A stretch of 6,841 nucleotides of DNA from Thermoleophilaceae bacterium (GTDB lineage: Bacteria > Actinomycetota > Thermoleophilia > Solirubrobacterales > Thermoleophilaceae): NCBI GenBank assembly GCA_013813135.1, contig JACCSF010000201.1, positions 1 through 6,841 of the forward strand, given 5' to 3'. This document shows, piece by piece, positions 1 through 5,576 of the stretch. The notes under the pieces are model-generated. The model was not told the origin of the DNA. It saw only the letters and a list, made by a program, of their open reading frames with translations, and ran no database searches. Numbering within the stretch: position 1 is the first letter of the stretch; each line of letters starts with the position of its first letter. Both the position numbers and the translations under genes were made by a program.

Positions 1-116
1 GGCTCGGTCTGGCGATCGTCGCCGGCATCGTCGCGGCGCACGGCGGCAGCGTCGCTGCGAGCAACGCGGCCGGCGGCGGCGCGGCCTTCGTGGTCAGCCT
101 GCCGCTCGCCGGCTGA
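1..116 (+). CDS. Sensor histidine kinase, C-terminal end only (partial)
   Basis: This is the last 37 codons of a histidine kinase, open at the window start and ending in TGA at 114-116. The frame beginning at base 3 reads LGLAIVAGIVAAHGGSV, which matches the G2 box of the HATPase_c ATP-binding domain (GLGLAIV) followed by the usual AHGG turn. It then has a glycine-rich strand (GGGAAF) and the closing beta strand FVVSLPLAG. In this family the segment closes the ATP lid and catalytic core that phosphorylates the DHp histidine. The sensor, HAMP and DHp parts lie outside the window, so its signal and partner regulator are unknown; a regulator just upstream would be typical. The closest comparison inside the window is the same region of the kinase at 3433-4833, which is clearly related but not identical. 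Confidence 0.88.
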   Translation, partial: LGLAIVAGIVAAHGGSVAASNAAGGGAAFVVSLPLAG

Positions 117-204
117 CGACCCGCACGCTTTCGTCGAGCAATTCTTCAGGTCCTCTTACGAAACGTTGCGCTCCCGTTCAAGCGGGGCTGTTTCGCTGGG
201 GGCC
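117..204 (+). promoter_or_regulatory. Intergenic segment with candidate response-regulator direct repeat
   Basis: This 88-nt gap separates the upstream kinase from the ABC permease and is less GC-rich than its surroundings, especially at 140-167. It holds an imperfect direct repeat, TCTTCAG (143-149) and TCTTACG (154-160), with an 11-nt period. OmpR-family regulators typically bind tandem half-sites about one helical turn apart. ACG-AAA-CGT (158-166) is a short inverted repeat beside it. AACGTT (162-167) keeps the A2 and T6 of a -10 hexamer, but no convincing -35 element is visible, which would suit an activator-dependent promoter. A weak hairpin (172-187, TCAA loop) lies in the presumed leader. 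No strong terminator with a T run is seen for the upstream gene. Operator and promoter status are inference. Confidence 0.35.
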
Positions 205-1659
205 ATGTTCTACATCAGCTACATCGCCTCCGAGTTGCGTCGCCGCAAGGGGCGCACGCTTCTCACCGCTCTGGGGCTCGCGGTCGGGGTCGGGCTCGTG
301 GTGGCCGTCAGCGCCCTGTCGGCCGGCCTCGACGACGCGCAGGACGAGGTGCTCGAGCCTCTGACCGGCGTCGGCACCGACATCTCGGTCACCCGGCCGA
401 TCGACGCCAAGGGGGGCTTCGAAAGCCTCAGCAAGCGCGAGCGCAGGCAGCTCCAGGACGAGAACGGGGACGCCCGAATCGGACTGACCAACCAGGGCGA
501 CCCGGGTGACAAGTTCACCACCACCAGCTTCCTGGCCACCACCCAGCTGAGCTTCCCCGCCTCTGAGGTCGACGAAGTCGCGTCGCTCGACGGCGTGAAG
601 AGCGTCGCCGCGGGGCTGACTCTCAACGCTACGACGGTCTCGGGCACCGTTCCCGAGGACGGCGGCCAAGACCAGCCCGGAGTCCCGAGTGGAGGCGGCG
701 GCCCGCCGGACAACATCGACTTCAAATCGACCTCGGTGAGCGGGGTCGATCAAGCCCAGAAGAGCCTCGGCGCGATCAGTGCCGCGCAGGTCAGCAAGGG
801 CAACTGGTTCTCGCAGGGCGACTCGCGCGAGGCGATCGTCAACACGAGCTACGCCAACCGCCAGGGCATCGAGGTCGGCGATACCGTCATGGTGAAGGGC
901 AAGCGCTTGAAGGTTGTCGGCCTCGCGACCTCCCCGCTGGGCGGTCAGGCTTCCGACATCTACATGAAGCTCGACCAGCTGCAGCAGCTGGCCGACCGCA
1001 AGGACCGCGTGAACACGCTCTACGTGCGCGCCGACAGCGCCGACGCCGTGGGCGCGGTCTCGCGTGAGATCGAGCAGACCTTCGCGTCGTCCGAGGTGAC
1101 CGACGCGCAGGACCTGGCCGACCGCGTCGGTGGCTCGCTCCAGGACGCCAAGGATCTGGCCGGCAAGCTCGGCACGGCGCTCACGATCGTGGCGCTGCTG
1201 GCAGCGTTCCTGATCGCCAGCCTGCTGACCCTGTCGTCGGTGACCAAGCGGACGCGCGAGCTCGGCACGCTCAAGGCGATCGGCTGGCCTCAGCGCAAGG
1301 TGGTCCGCCAGGTCACCGGCGAGGCACTCGCCCAAGGCGCGCTCGGCGGTGTGCTGGGCGCGGCCATCGGAGTGGGCGCCGCGGCATTGATCACGGCGGT
1401 CGGTCCCGAGCTCAAGGCAACCGTGGCCGAGGCCACCCAGGCCAGCGGCCCGGGCGGCGGCCCCCCGCCGGGCGGCGGCTTCGGCCAGGGCGCCGTGCAG
1501 GCCGGCTCGGAGCTGATCAAGCTGACCGCTCCAGTGGACGCCCCGCTGCTGCTGCTGGCAATCGGCCTTGCCCTGCTCGGCGGGCTCGTGGCGGGCTCGG
1601 TCGGGGGGCTGCGCGCAGCCCGTCTCCGACCCGCTGACGCCCTTCGGCACATCGACTGA
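205..1659 (+). CDS. MacB/FtsX-type ABC transporter permease
   Basis: Membrane subunit of a type VII (MacB-like) ABC transporter, 484 residues from ATG 205. Visible architecture: a short cytoplasmic N-terminus (ELRRRKGRTLL, the usual FtsX/MacB entry), TM1 about 19-40, a large extracytoplasmic MacB_PCD-like domain about 41-315, TM2 about 322-345, a cytoplasmic coupling region (VTKRTRELGTLKAIGWPQRKV, about 346-366), TM3 about 375-399, an outer loop 400-445 and TM4 about 446-468. It ends in the family signature RAARLRPADALR. An in-frame TTG at 166 would add 13 atypical residues, so ATG 205 is preferred, although only a weak GGGGG (198-202) precedes it. Two Gly/Pro-rich tracts occur, PSGGGGPP (161-168) and GPGGGPPPGGG (415-425), both predicted outside the cell. 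The ATPase follows after 13 nt. Such transporters usually move or sense peptides, lipids or lipoproteins by mechanotransmission; the substrate here is unknown. Permease-before-ATPase is the less usual gene order. Confidence 0.93.
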   Translation: MFYISYIASELRRRKGRTLLTALGLAVGVGLVVAVSALSAGLDDAQDEVLEPLTGVGTDISVTRPIDAKGGFESLSKRERRQLQDENGDARIGLTNQGDPGDKFTTTSFLATTQLSFPASEVDEVASLDGVKSVAAGLTLNATTVSGTVPEDGGQDQPGVPSGGGGPPDNIDFKSTSVSGVDQAQKSLGAISAAQVSKGNWFSQGDSREAIVNTSYANRQGIEVGDTVMVKGKRLKVVGLATSPLGGQASDIYMKLDQLQQLADRKDRVNTLYVRADSADAVGAVSREIEQTFASSEVTDAQDLADRVGGSLQDAKDLAGKLGTALTIVALLAAFLIASLLTLSSVTKRTRELGTLKAIGWPQRKVVRQVTGEALAQGALGGVLGAAIGVGAAALITAVGPELKATVAEATQASGPGGGPPPGGGFGQGAVQAGSELIKLTAPVDAPLLLLAIGLALLGGLVAGSVGGLRAARLRPADALRHID

Positions 1660-1660
1660 C

Positions 1661-1666
1661 AAGGAG
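1661..1666 (+). promoter_or_regulatory. Strong Shine-Dalgarno for the ABC ATPase
   Basis: AAGGAG sits 6 nt before ATG 1673, in the 13-nt gap after the permease stop. It settles the ATPase start, because the same frame is open far upstream into the permease gene. Confidence 0.85.
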
Positions 1667-1672
1667 ACACCA

Positions 1673-2389
1673 ATGACTCTCATCAAGCTGAACGCGGTCA
1701 CCAAGATCTACGGCGAGGGCGCCACAGGCGTGAGTGCCGTCGACGGGGTGGAGCTGCGCATCGACGATGGCGAGTTCCTCGCCATCGTCGGTCCCAGTGG
1801 GTCCGGCAAGACGACCATGCTGCAGCTGCTCGGGGCGCTCGATCGCCCGACAAGCGGCGAGGTGCTCTTCGAGAGCACGGACATGGCGCGGATGAGCGAT
1901 TCCGAGCTGGCGCGGCTGCGAAGCACCACGCTCGGGTTCATCTTCCAGCAGTTCAACCTGATCCCGACGCTCACCGCACGGCAGAACGTCGAGGCCGCTC
2001 TCGCGCCGCGCGGCCTGCCGGCGGCCCAGCGCCACGGACGCGCGGGTCACCTGCTGGGACAGGTCGGCCTGGCCCCGCGCGCCGACCATCTGCCCACCCA
2101 GCTATCCGGCGGCGAACAGCAGCGCGTGGCGATCGCCAGGGCGCTGGCCAACGAGCCGCGCGTGCTGCTGGCAGACGAGCCGACCGGCAACCTCGACACC
2201 ACCACCGGCGAGGAGATCATGGGTCTGCTGCAGGAGCTCTGGCGCAGCTCGGGCCTGACGATCGTGCTGGTCACCCACGACCGCGCGATCGCCGCTGCCG
2301 CACCGCGGATGGTGCGCATGCGCGACGGGCGTATCGAGGGCGATGGCCCGAGCGAGCCCGTGAGCGCCGTACGTGAGGAGGCGGTATGA
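1673..2389 (+). CDS. ABC transporter ATP-binding protein (LolD/MacB type)
   Basis: Cytoplasmic ATPase of 238 residues that would dimerise and drive the permease encoded just upstream. The motifs are complete: A-loop Tyr13, Walker A GPSGSGKT (40-47), Q-loop in FQQFNLIPTLTA (91-102), signature LSGGEQQ (144-150), Walker B VLLADEP (164-170) with catalytic Glu169, D-loop GNLD (172-175) and H-loop His202. The FQQFNLIP and DEPTGNLDTTTGEEI wording is typical of the LolD/MacB/FtsE-related subfamily (type VII exporters), and 238 residues is a normal length for it. ATG 1673 is fixed by the AAGGAG ribosome site and by the usual N-terminus (IKLNAVTKIYGEG). The stop overlaps the lipoprotein start (ATGA at 2386-2389), indicating one operon and likely translational coupling. 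Nothing suggests loss of function. Substrate specificity cannot be inferred from this subunit. Confidence 0.96.
   Translation: MTLIKLNAVTKIYGEGATGVSAVDGVELRIDDGEFLAIVGPSGSGKTTMLQLLGALDRPTSGEVLFESTDMARMSDSELARLRSTTLGFIFQQFNLIPTLTARQNVEAALAPRGLPAAQRHGRAGHLLGQVGLAPRADHLPTQLSGGEQQRVAIARALANEPRVLLADEPTGNLDTTTGEEIMGLLQELWRSSGLTIVLVTHDRAIAAAAPRMVRMRDGRIEGDGPSEPVSAVREEAV
2375..2381 (+). promoter_or_regulatory. Shine-Dalgarno for the lipoprotein gene
   Basis: GAGGAGG lies inside the last ATPase codons, 4 nt before ATG 2386. With the ATGA stop/start overlap it indicates coupled translation of ATPase and lipoprotein and supports this small gene as real. Confidence 0.75.
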
Positions 2390-2745
2390 GCAAGCGAACG
2401 ACCCCGGTCCTGGTGGCGCTGGCGCTGGCGGGCGGCGTAATCGCCGGCTGCGGGGGCGGCGACGACTCGGGTGGGTCGGCCGACAGCGGTGCTCGGGACA
2501 CAGCCTCGAGGCCGCAGGGCGCGCCGCCCGGCTCCGAGGACTTCCAGGCGTGCCTCGCGGACCAAGGCGTGGACATCCCCGACCCCGGCTCGGGCGGAGG
2601 GCCGCCGAGCGGCGGCGTGAGCAGCAAGCTCCAGAAGGCGTTCGAGGCCTGTCAGGACAAGCTCCCCGCGGGCGTTGGCCCCGGCGGCGGCGGCCCGCCC
2701 AACCTCGATCAGAACGGGAGCGTGCCGGACACTCAGCAACAATGA
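2386..2745 (+). CDS. Small secreted lipoprotein with a conserved-type cysteine pair
   Basis: A 119-residue predicted lipoprotein of unknown function. The N-terminus has a basic start (MSKR), a hydrophobic stretch (PVLVALALAGG) and a lipobox IAGC with lipidation at Cys22, followed by a GGGDDSGG linker, so it should be anchored on the outer face of the membrane. The mature part has two cysteines in the motifs FQACLADQGVDIPDP (53-67) and KAFEACQDKLPAG (84-96); Cys56 and Cys89 could form a disulfide. From memory, the pattern (C-x-x-x-x-G-V, then P-D-P, then A-C near L-P) recurs in small uncharacterised actinobacterial secreted proteins, but this was not searched. Gly/Pro tracts GSGGGPPS (68-75) and PGGGGPP (99-105) flank the second motif, and the tail is Asn/Gln-rich. 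It sits where MacB-like operons often encode an adaptor, so an accessory or sensing role for the transporter is plausible but inferred. Confidence 0.85.
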   Translation: MSKRTTPVLVALALAGGVIAGCGGGDDSGGSADSGARDTASRPQGAPPGSEDFQACLADQGVDIPDPGSGGGPPSGGVSSKLQKAFEACQDKLPAGVGPGGGGPPNLDQNGSVPDTQQQ

Positions 2746-2757
2746 TGGCGTTGATCC

Positions 2758-3432
2758 ATGCGTGTCCTGGTCGTAGATGACGAACCAGCGGTGCTCAAAT
2801 CGCTCTCGCGCGCGCTTGAGCTGCGCGGCTACGACGTCGGTACGGCCGGGGACGGCGCCTCGGCGCTGGAGCTCGTACGGGCCGGAGGCTACGACGCGAT
2901 GGTGCTCGATGTGGCCATGCCGGGCATGAGCGGCTTCGAGGTCTGCCGGCGGCTGCGCAGCGGCGGCGACCAGACACCGGTGCTGATGCTAACCGCCCGC
3001 GACGCCGTGCCCGACCGCGTGACCGGTCTCGACGCCGGGGCGGACGACTATCTCCTCAAGCCGTTCGCGCTGGAGGAGCTCGGCGCCCGACTGAAGGCCA
3101 TCACCCGCCGGCGGCTCGTCGACGGAGGCGATGGCCTGCTCGAATTCGTCGGACTGCGCCTGGACCCCGCCGGACACCAGGCCTGGCGCGGCGAGCGACG
3201 CCTCGAGCTGACGCGGACGGAGTTCATGCTGCTCGAGCTGTTCCTGCGCCACGTCGGTCAGGTGCTCACGCGCAGCCTCATCTTCGAGCGCGTCTGGGGC
3301 TACGACTTTGGCAGCGGCTCGAACTCGCTCGGCGTGTACATCGGCTACCTGCGCCGAAAGCTCGAGGCCGGCGATGAGCCGCGCCTGCTCCACACCGTAC
3401 GCGGCGTGGGGTATGTGCTACGTGAGGGATAG
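2758..3432 (+). CDS. OmpR-family response regulator (MprA-like), first of two
   Basis: A 224-residue DNA-binding response regulator. The receiver domain (about 1-115) has acidic pocket Asp7/Asp8, phosphoacceptor Asp51 in VLDVAMPGMSG, Thr79 in LTARD and Lys101 in KPF, so it should be phosphorylated normally. The C-terminal winged helix (about 127-223) has LTRTEFMLLELF, the recognition-helix area RSLIFERVWGYDFG and the wing YLRRKLE...HTVRGVGYVLRE. Overall wording resembles mycobacterial MprA, but orthology is not claimed. ATG 2758 lies 12 nt after the lipoprotein stop with no clear Shine-Dalgarno; MRVLVVDDE is the standard start. It ends in TAG immediately followed by the GTG of the cognate kinase. 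Likely target: the transporter cassette upstream, possibly through the repeat at 143-160. A gapless by-eye comparison with the second regulator gives about 56% identity. Confidence 0.95.
   Translation: MRVLVVDDEPAVLKSLSRALELRGYDVGTAGDGASALELVRAGGYDAMVLDVAMPGMSGFEVCRRLRSGGDQTPVLMLTARDAVPDRVTGLDAGADDYLLKPFALEELGARLKAITRRRLVDGGDGLLEFVGLRLDPAGHQAWRGERRLELTRTEFMLLELFLRHVGQVLTRSLIFERVWGYDFGSGSNSLGVYIGYLRRKLEAGDEPRLLHTVRGVGYVLREG
3424..3428 (+). promoter_or_regulatory. Ribosome site supporting the GTG start of the first full kinase
   Basis: GAGGG lies in the last codons of the regulator, 4 nt before GTG 3433, which directly follows the TAG stop. It favours this GTG over any later start and implies coupled translation of regulator and kinase. 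Confidence 0.6.
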
Positions 3433-4833
3433 GTGTCCTTCCGCCGACGGCTGACGCTCGCGGCGACCGCCGCGGTCTGCGTGGTTGCGCTGCTGCTGTC
3501 GGTGGCCGCCTACATTCTCGTGCGCAACGTTCTGCGTGACGAGATCGACCAGTCGCTGCGCGAGCGTGCTCGGCTGGCCGAGCGGCTCGAAGCCGAACCT
3601 CCGGGCTCTGGACCGCCACGTTTGCCACCGCTCGAGCGGCGCGCGGGAGTGGGGGAGCCCGAGGCGTATGTCCAGACGATCTTCCGCGGCGGCCGCGTGG
3701 TGTCTCTGGGCGGCGGCCGCCCTCGTTTGCCGGTCGACTCGCGCGCGCGCGAGCTTGCGCGACGGGGCGGCGGGGCCTACTTCAGTGAGACAACCGTGGG
3801 GGGCACGGAGCTGCGAATCCTGACCAGTCCGCTGAAGGACCGGGGGGTCGTGCAGATCGCTCGCTCGCTGACCGAGGTCAACGCGGTGCTGAGCGACCTG
3901 CGGGCCGTGATCGCCGGATTGCTCGGGCTCGCGGTGGTCCTGGCGCTGCTGCTCGGCCGTCTCGTCGCCCGTGCCGCGATCAAACCGGTGGAGCGACTGA
4001 CGGAGGCAAGCGAACACGTCGCGGCCACACGCGACCTGAGCCGCCGGATTGACGTCGCGGGAGACGACGAGCTCGCGCGGCTCGCTCGCAGCTTCAACAC
4101 CATGCTGGACGCCCTCGAAGGAGCGATGGCGGCACTCGAGCGCTCCCTTGTAGCTCAGCGGCGCCTGGTGGCGGACGCGTCGCACGAACTGCGCACGCCA
4201 CTCACGAGCCTGCGCACCAACGTCGAGGTGCTGCGCGACCCACATCAGATGAGCCCCGACACGCGACGCGCGCTGCTTGCGGACGTGAACGCACAACTCG
4301 ATGAGCTAAGCAACCTGGTGGCCGATCTGGTCGACCTCGCGCGCGACGACGAGCGAGTCGAGGAACCCGAGGACGTCCGTCTCGACACCCTCGTGGCGGA
4401 GACGGTCCGACGCTTCGACCGACACGCTCGGCACGTGAACTTCCAGGTGTCGCTCGAGCCGACCTCCGTCGAGGGCCGACCGGACCGGCTCCAGCGCGCA
4501 GTGGCGAACCTGCTCGACAACGCCGCCAAGTTCAGTCCCGAGGGCGCGACCGTAGACGTCGCGCTGCGGGACGGCGAGCTGTCGGTGCGCGACCGTGGCC
4601 CCGGAATCCCCGAGGCCGACCTGCCGCACGTCTTCGATCGCTTCTACCGCTCGCTCGACGCCCGCGCCATTCCCGGCTCGGGGCTCGGCCTGGCGATCGT
4701 GCGCCAGGTCAGCGAGGCCCACGGCGGCGTCGTCACTGCCGAAGCCGCGGACGGGGGCGGGACCATTTTCCGGCTCAGCCTGCGAGCAAGCGCCCGGCCT
4801 GCTGTCCAAGCGGGCGTTGCCAACCCTCGCTGA
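3433..4833 (+). CDS. Membrane sensor histidine kinase (MprB/BaeS-like), partner of first regulator
   Basis: A 466-residue sensor kinase starting at GTG 3433, directly after the regulator stop. Architecture: TM1 about 11-31, an extracytoplasmic sensor about 32-156 rich in Arg, Gly and Pro (for example PPGSGPPRLPP at 56-66), TM2 about 157-179, HAMP about 178-230 (Pro185, DDELARLARSFN), DHp with phosphoacceptor His251 in SHELRTP, and HATPase_c with N-box NLLDN (Asn359/Asn363), G1 box DRGPGI (387-392), F-box FDRFYR (401-406) and G2 box GSGLGLAIV (415-423). All catalytic motifs are intact. It should autophosphorylate His251 and pass phosphate to Asp51 of the regulator encoded just before it. Two features stand out: a seven-residue extra heptad (230-236) in the HAMP-DHp linker relative to the next kinase, and a 16-residue tail after the last core strand. 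The signal is unknown; envelope stress is a family-based guess. Confidence 0.95.
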   Translation: MSFRRRLTLAATAAVCVVALLLSVAAYILVRNVLRDEIDQSLRERARLAERLEAEPPGSGPPRLPPLERRAGVGEPEAYVQTIFRGGRVVSLGGGRPRLPVDSRARELARRGGGAYFSETTVGGTELRILTSPLKDRGVVQIARSLTEVNAVLSDLRAVIAGLLGLAVVLALLLGRLVARAAIKPVERLTEASEHVAATRDLSRRIDVAGDDELARLARSFNTMLDALEGAMAALERSLVAQRRLVADASHELRTPLTSLRTNVEVLRDPHQMSPDTRRALLADVNAQLDELSNLVADLVDLARDDERVEEPEDVRLDTLVAETVRRFDRHARHVNFQVSLEPTSVEGRPDRLQRAVANLLDNAAKFSPEGATVDVALRDGELSVRDRGPGIPEADLPHVFDRFYRSLDARAIPGSGLGLAIVRQVSEAHGGVVTAEAADGGGTIFRLSLRASARPAVQAGVANPR

Positions 4834-4852
4834 GCCTGCCGGTGCGCGAGCC

Positions 4853-4871
4853 GAGCCGCTGAAGCGGGCTC
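4853..4871 (+). other. Possible hairpin between the two two-component operons
   Basis: GAGCC (4853-4857) pairs with GGCTC (4867-4871), and an inner GC/GC pair closes a TGAA loop with one bulged G. In addition, TGAGCC at the kinase stop (4831-4836) can pair with GGCTCA (4867-4872) as an alternative fold. No T run follows, so an intrinsic terminator is unlikely. In DNA this GC-rich, such stems arise easily by chance. Confidence 0.25.
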
Positions 4872-4887
4872 AGGCCGCGGCGGCGGG

Positions 4888-4901
4888 CACAATTGCGGTG
4901 G
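4888..4901 (+). promoter_or_regulatory. Candidate leaderless promoter -10 element for second regulator
   Basis: CACAAT (4888-4893) keeps the key A2 and T6 of the TANNNT -10 hexamer and stands out as an AT-rich patch in the 68-nt gap. It ends 8 nt before ATG 4902, which would put the transcription start at or next to the start codon. No proper Shine-Dalgarno precedes this ATG (GGTGG directly abuts it), which fits leaderless initiation, common in Actinomycetota. No good -35 is visible, so support is modest. Confidence 0.3.
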
Positions 4902-5576
4902 ATGAGGGTGCTGATCGTCGACGACGACCGCTCGCTGCGCGAGGCGCTGCGGCGCGCGCTGGTGCTCGGCGGGTACGACACCCTCTCGGCGGCCAACGGC
5001 AAGGAGGCGCTCGCTCGGGTGGCGGACTCCACGCCGGACGCGCTCGTGCTCGACATCGGCCTGCCCGATGTCGACGGCCTGGAGGTGTGCCGGCGCCTGC
5101 GCGAGGCGGGCAATCGCGTCCCGGTGCTGGTCCTGACCGCGCGCGACGCGATCGAGGACCGCATTGACGGCCTGGACGCCGGTGCCGATGACTACCTGGT
5201 GAAGCCGTTCGACGTCGGAGAGCTGAAGGCGCGGCTGCGCGCGCTGCTGAGACGCAGCGCCGGTGACGAGGTGCCCGATGCGCTCTCGTTCGACGAGCTG
5301 CGGCTCGATCCGATCCGCCACGGCGTGAAGGTGCGGGAGGAGTTCGTCGAGCTGAGCCGTACCGAGTACCAGCTGCTCGAGCTGCTCATGCGAAACCCGC
5401 GCCGCGTGCTCCCTCACGACCTCATCTACGACCGCGTTTGGGGCTACGACTTCGGGCCCGCGTCGAACGCCCTGCGCGTGTATGTCGGCTACCTGCGCCG
5501 CAAGCTCCAGGACGCCGGCGCCCGGCCCCTGCTGCACACCGTGCGCGGCGTCGGCTACGTCCTGCGCGAACCGTGA
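4902..5576 (+). CDS. OmpR-family response regulator (MprA-like), second of two
   Basis: A 224-residue regulator, the same length as the first, aligning to it without gaps at about 56% identity by eye. Receiver residues: Asp7/Asp8, phosphoacceptor Asp51 in VLDIGLPDVDG, Thr79 in LTARD and Lys101 in KPF, all at the same positions as in the first regulator. The winged-helix domain (about 127-223) includes LSRTEYQLLELL, DLIYDRVWGYDFG and YVGYLRRKLQ...HTVRGVGYVLREP. An in-frame TTG at 4893 would add three residues, but ATG 4902 gives the family-standard MRVLIVDDD start and is preferred. The gene overlaps the following kinase by GTGA (5573-5576), marking the pair as co-translated. Receiver helix 1 (SLREALRRALVL) differs from that of the first regulator (AVLKSLSRALEL), as expected if the two pathways are insulated. 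Its targets are not visible here. Confidence 0.95.
   Translation: MRVLIVDDDRSLREALRRALVLGGYDTLSAANGKEALARVADSTPDALVLDIGLPDVDGLEVCRRLREAGNRVPVLVLTARDAIEDRIDGLDAGADDYLVKPFDVGELKARLRALLRRSAGDEVPDALSFDELRLDPIRHGVKVREEFVELSRTEYQLLELLMRNPRRVLPHDLIYDRVWGYDFGPASNALRVYVGYLRRKLQDAGARPLLHTVRGVGYVLREP

Noticed and set aside
172..187. Hairpin CCCG/CGGG with TCAA loop before the permease as a terminator or attenuator
   Set aside because: Only about six pairs including two wobbles, and no T run follows; too weak to call.
166..204. TTG 166 as an upstream start for the permease
   Set aside because: It would add 13 residues unlike the family N-terminus; ATG 205 gives the expected short cytoplasmic start before TM1.
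178..1704. Long open frame on the - strand opposite the permease (508 codons)
   Set aside because: Composition is Arg/Ala/Gln/His-rich without recognisable domains. It lies wholly antisense to a permease with clear family signatures, and such shadow frames are expected at this GC content.
694..2699. Identical 14-mer GGCGGCGGCCCGCC at 694-707 and 2686-2699
   Set aside because: The shared DNA follows from both genes encoding GGGPP with preferred codons; the other two tracts use different codons, so it is not a separate DNA element.
2373..2780. 135-codon + frame overlapping the lipoprotein gene
   Set aside because: Arg/Gly-rich, no signal peptide or motif. The frame at 2386-2745 has the lipobox, ribosome site and operon overlap.
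3686..3720. Repeat of GCGGCGGCCGC 24 nt apart, plus a GGGCGG/CCGCCC hairpin at 3708-3722
   Set aside because: It encodes repeated Gly-Gly-Arg in the kinase sensor with ordinary GC-rich codons; explained by coding and composition.
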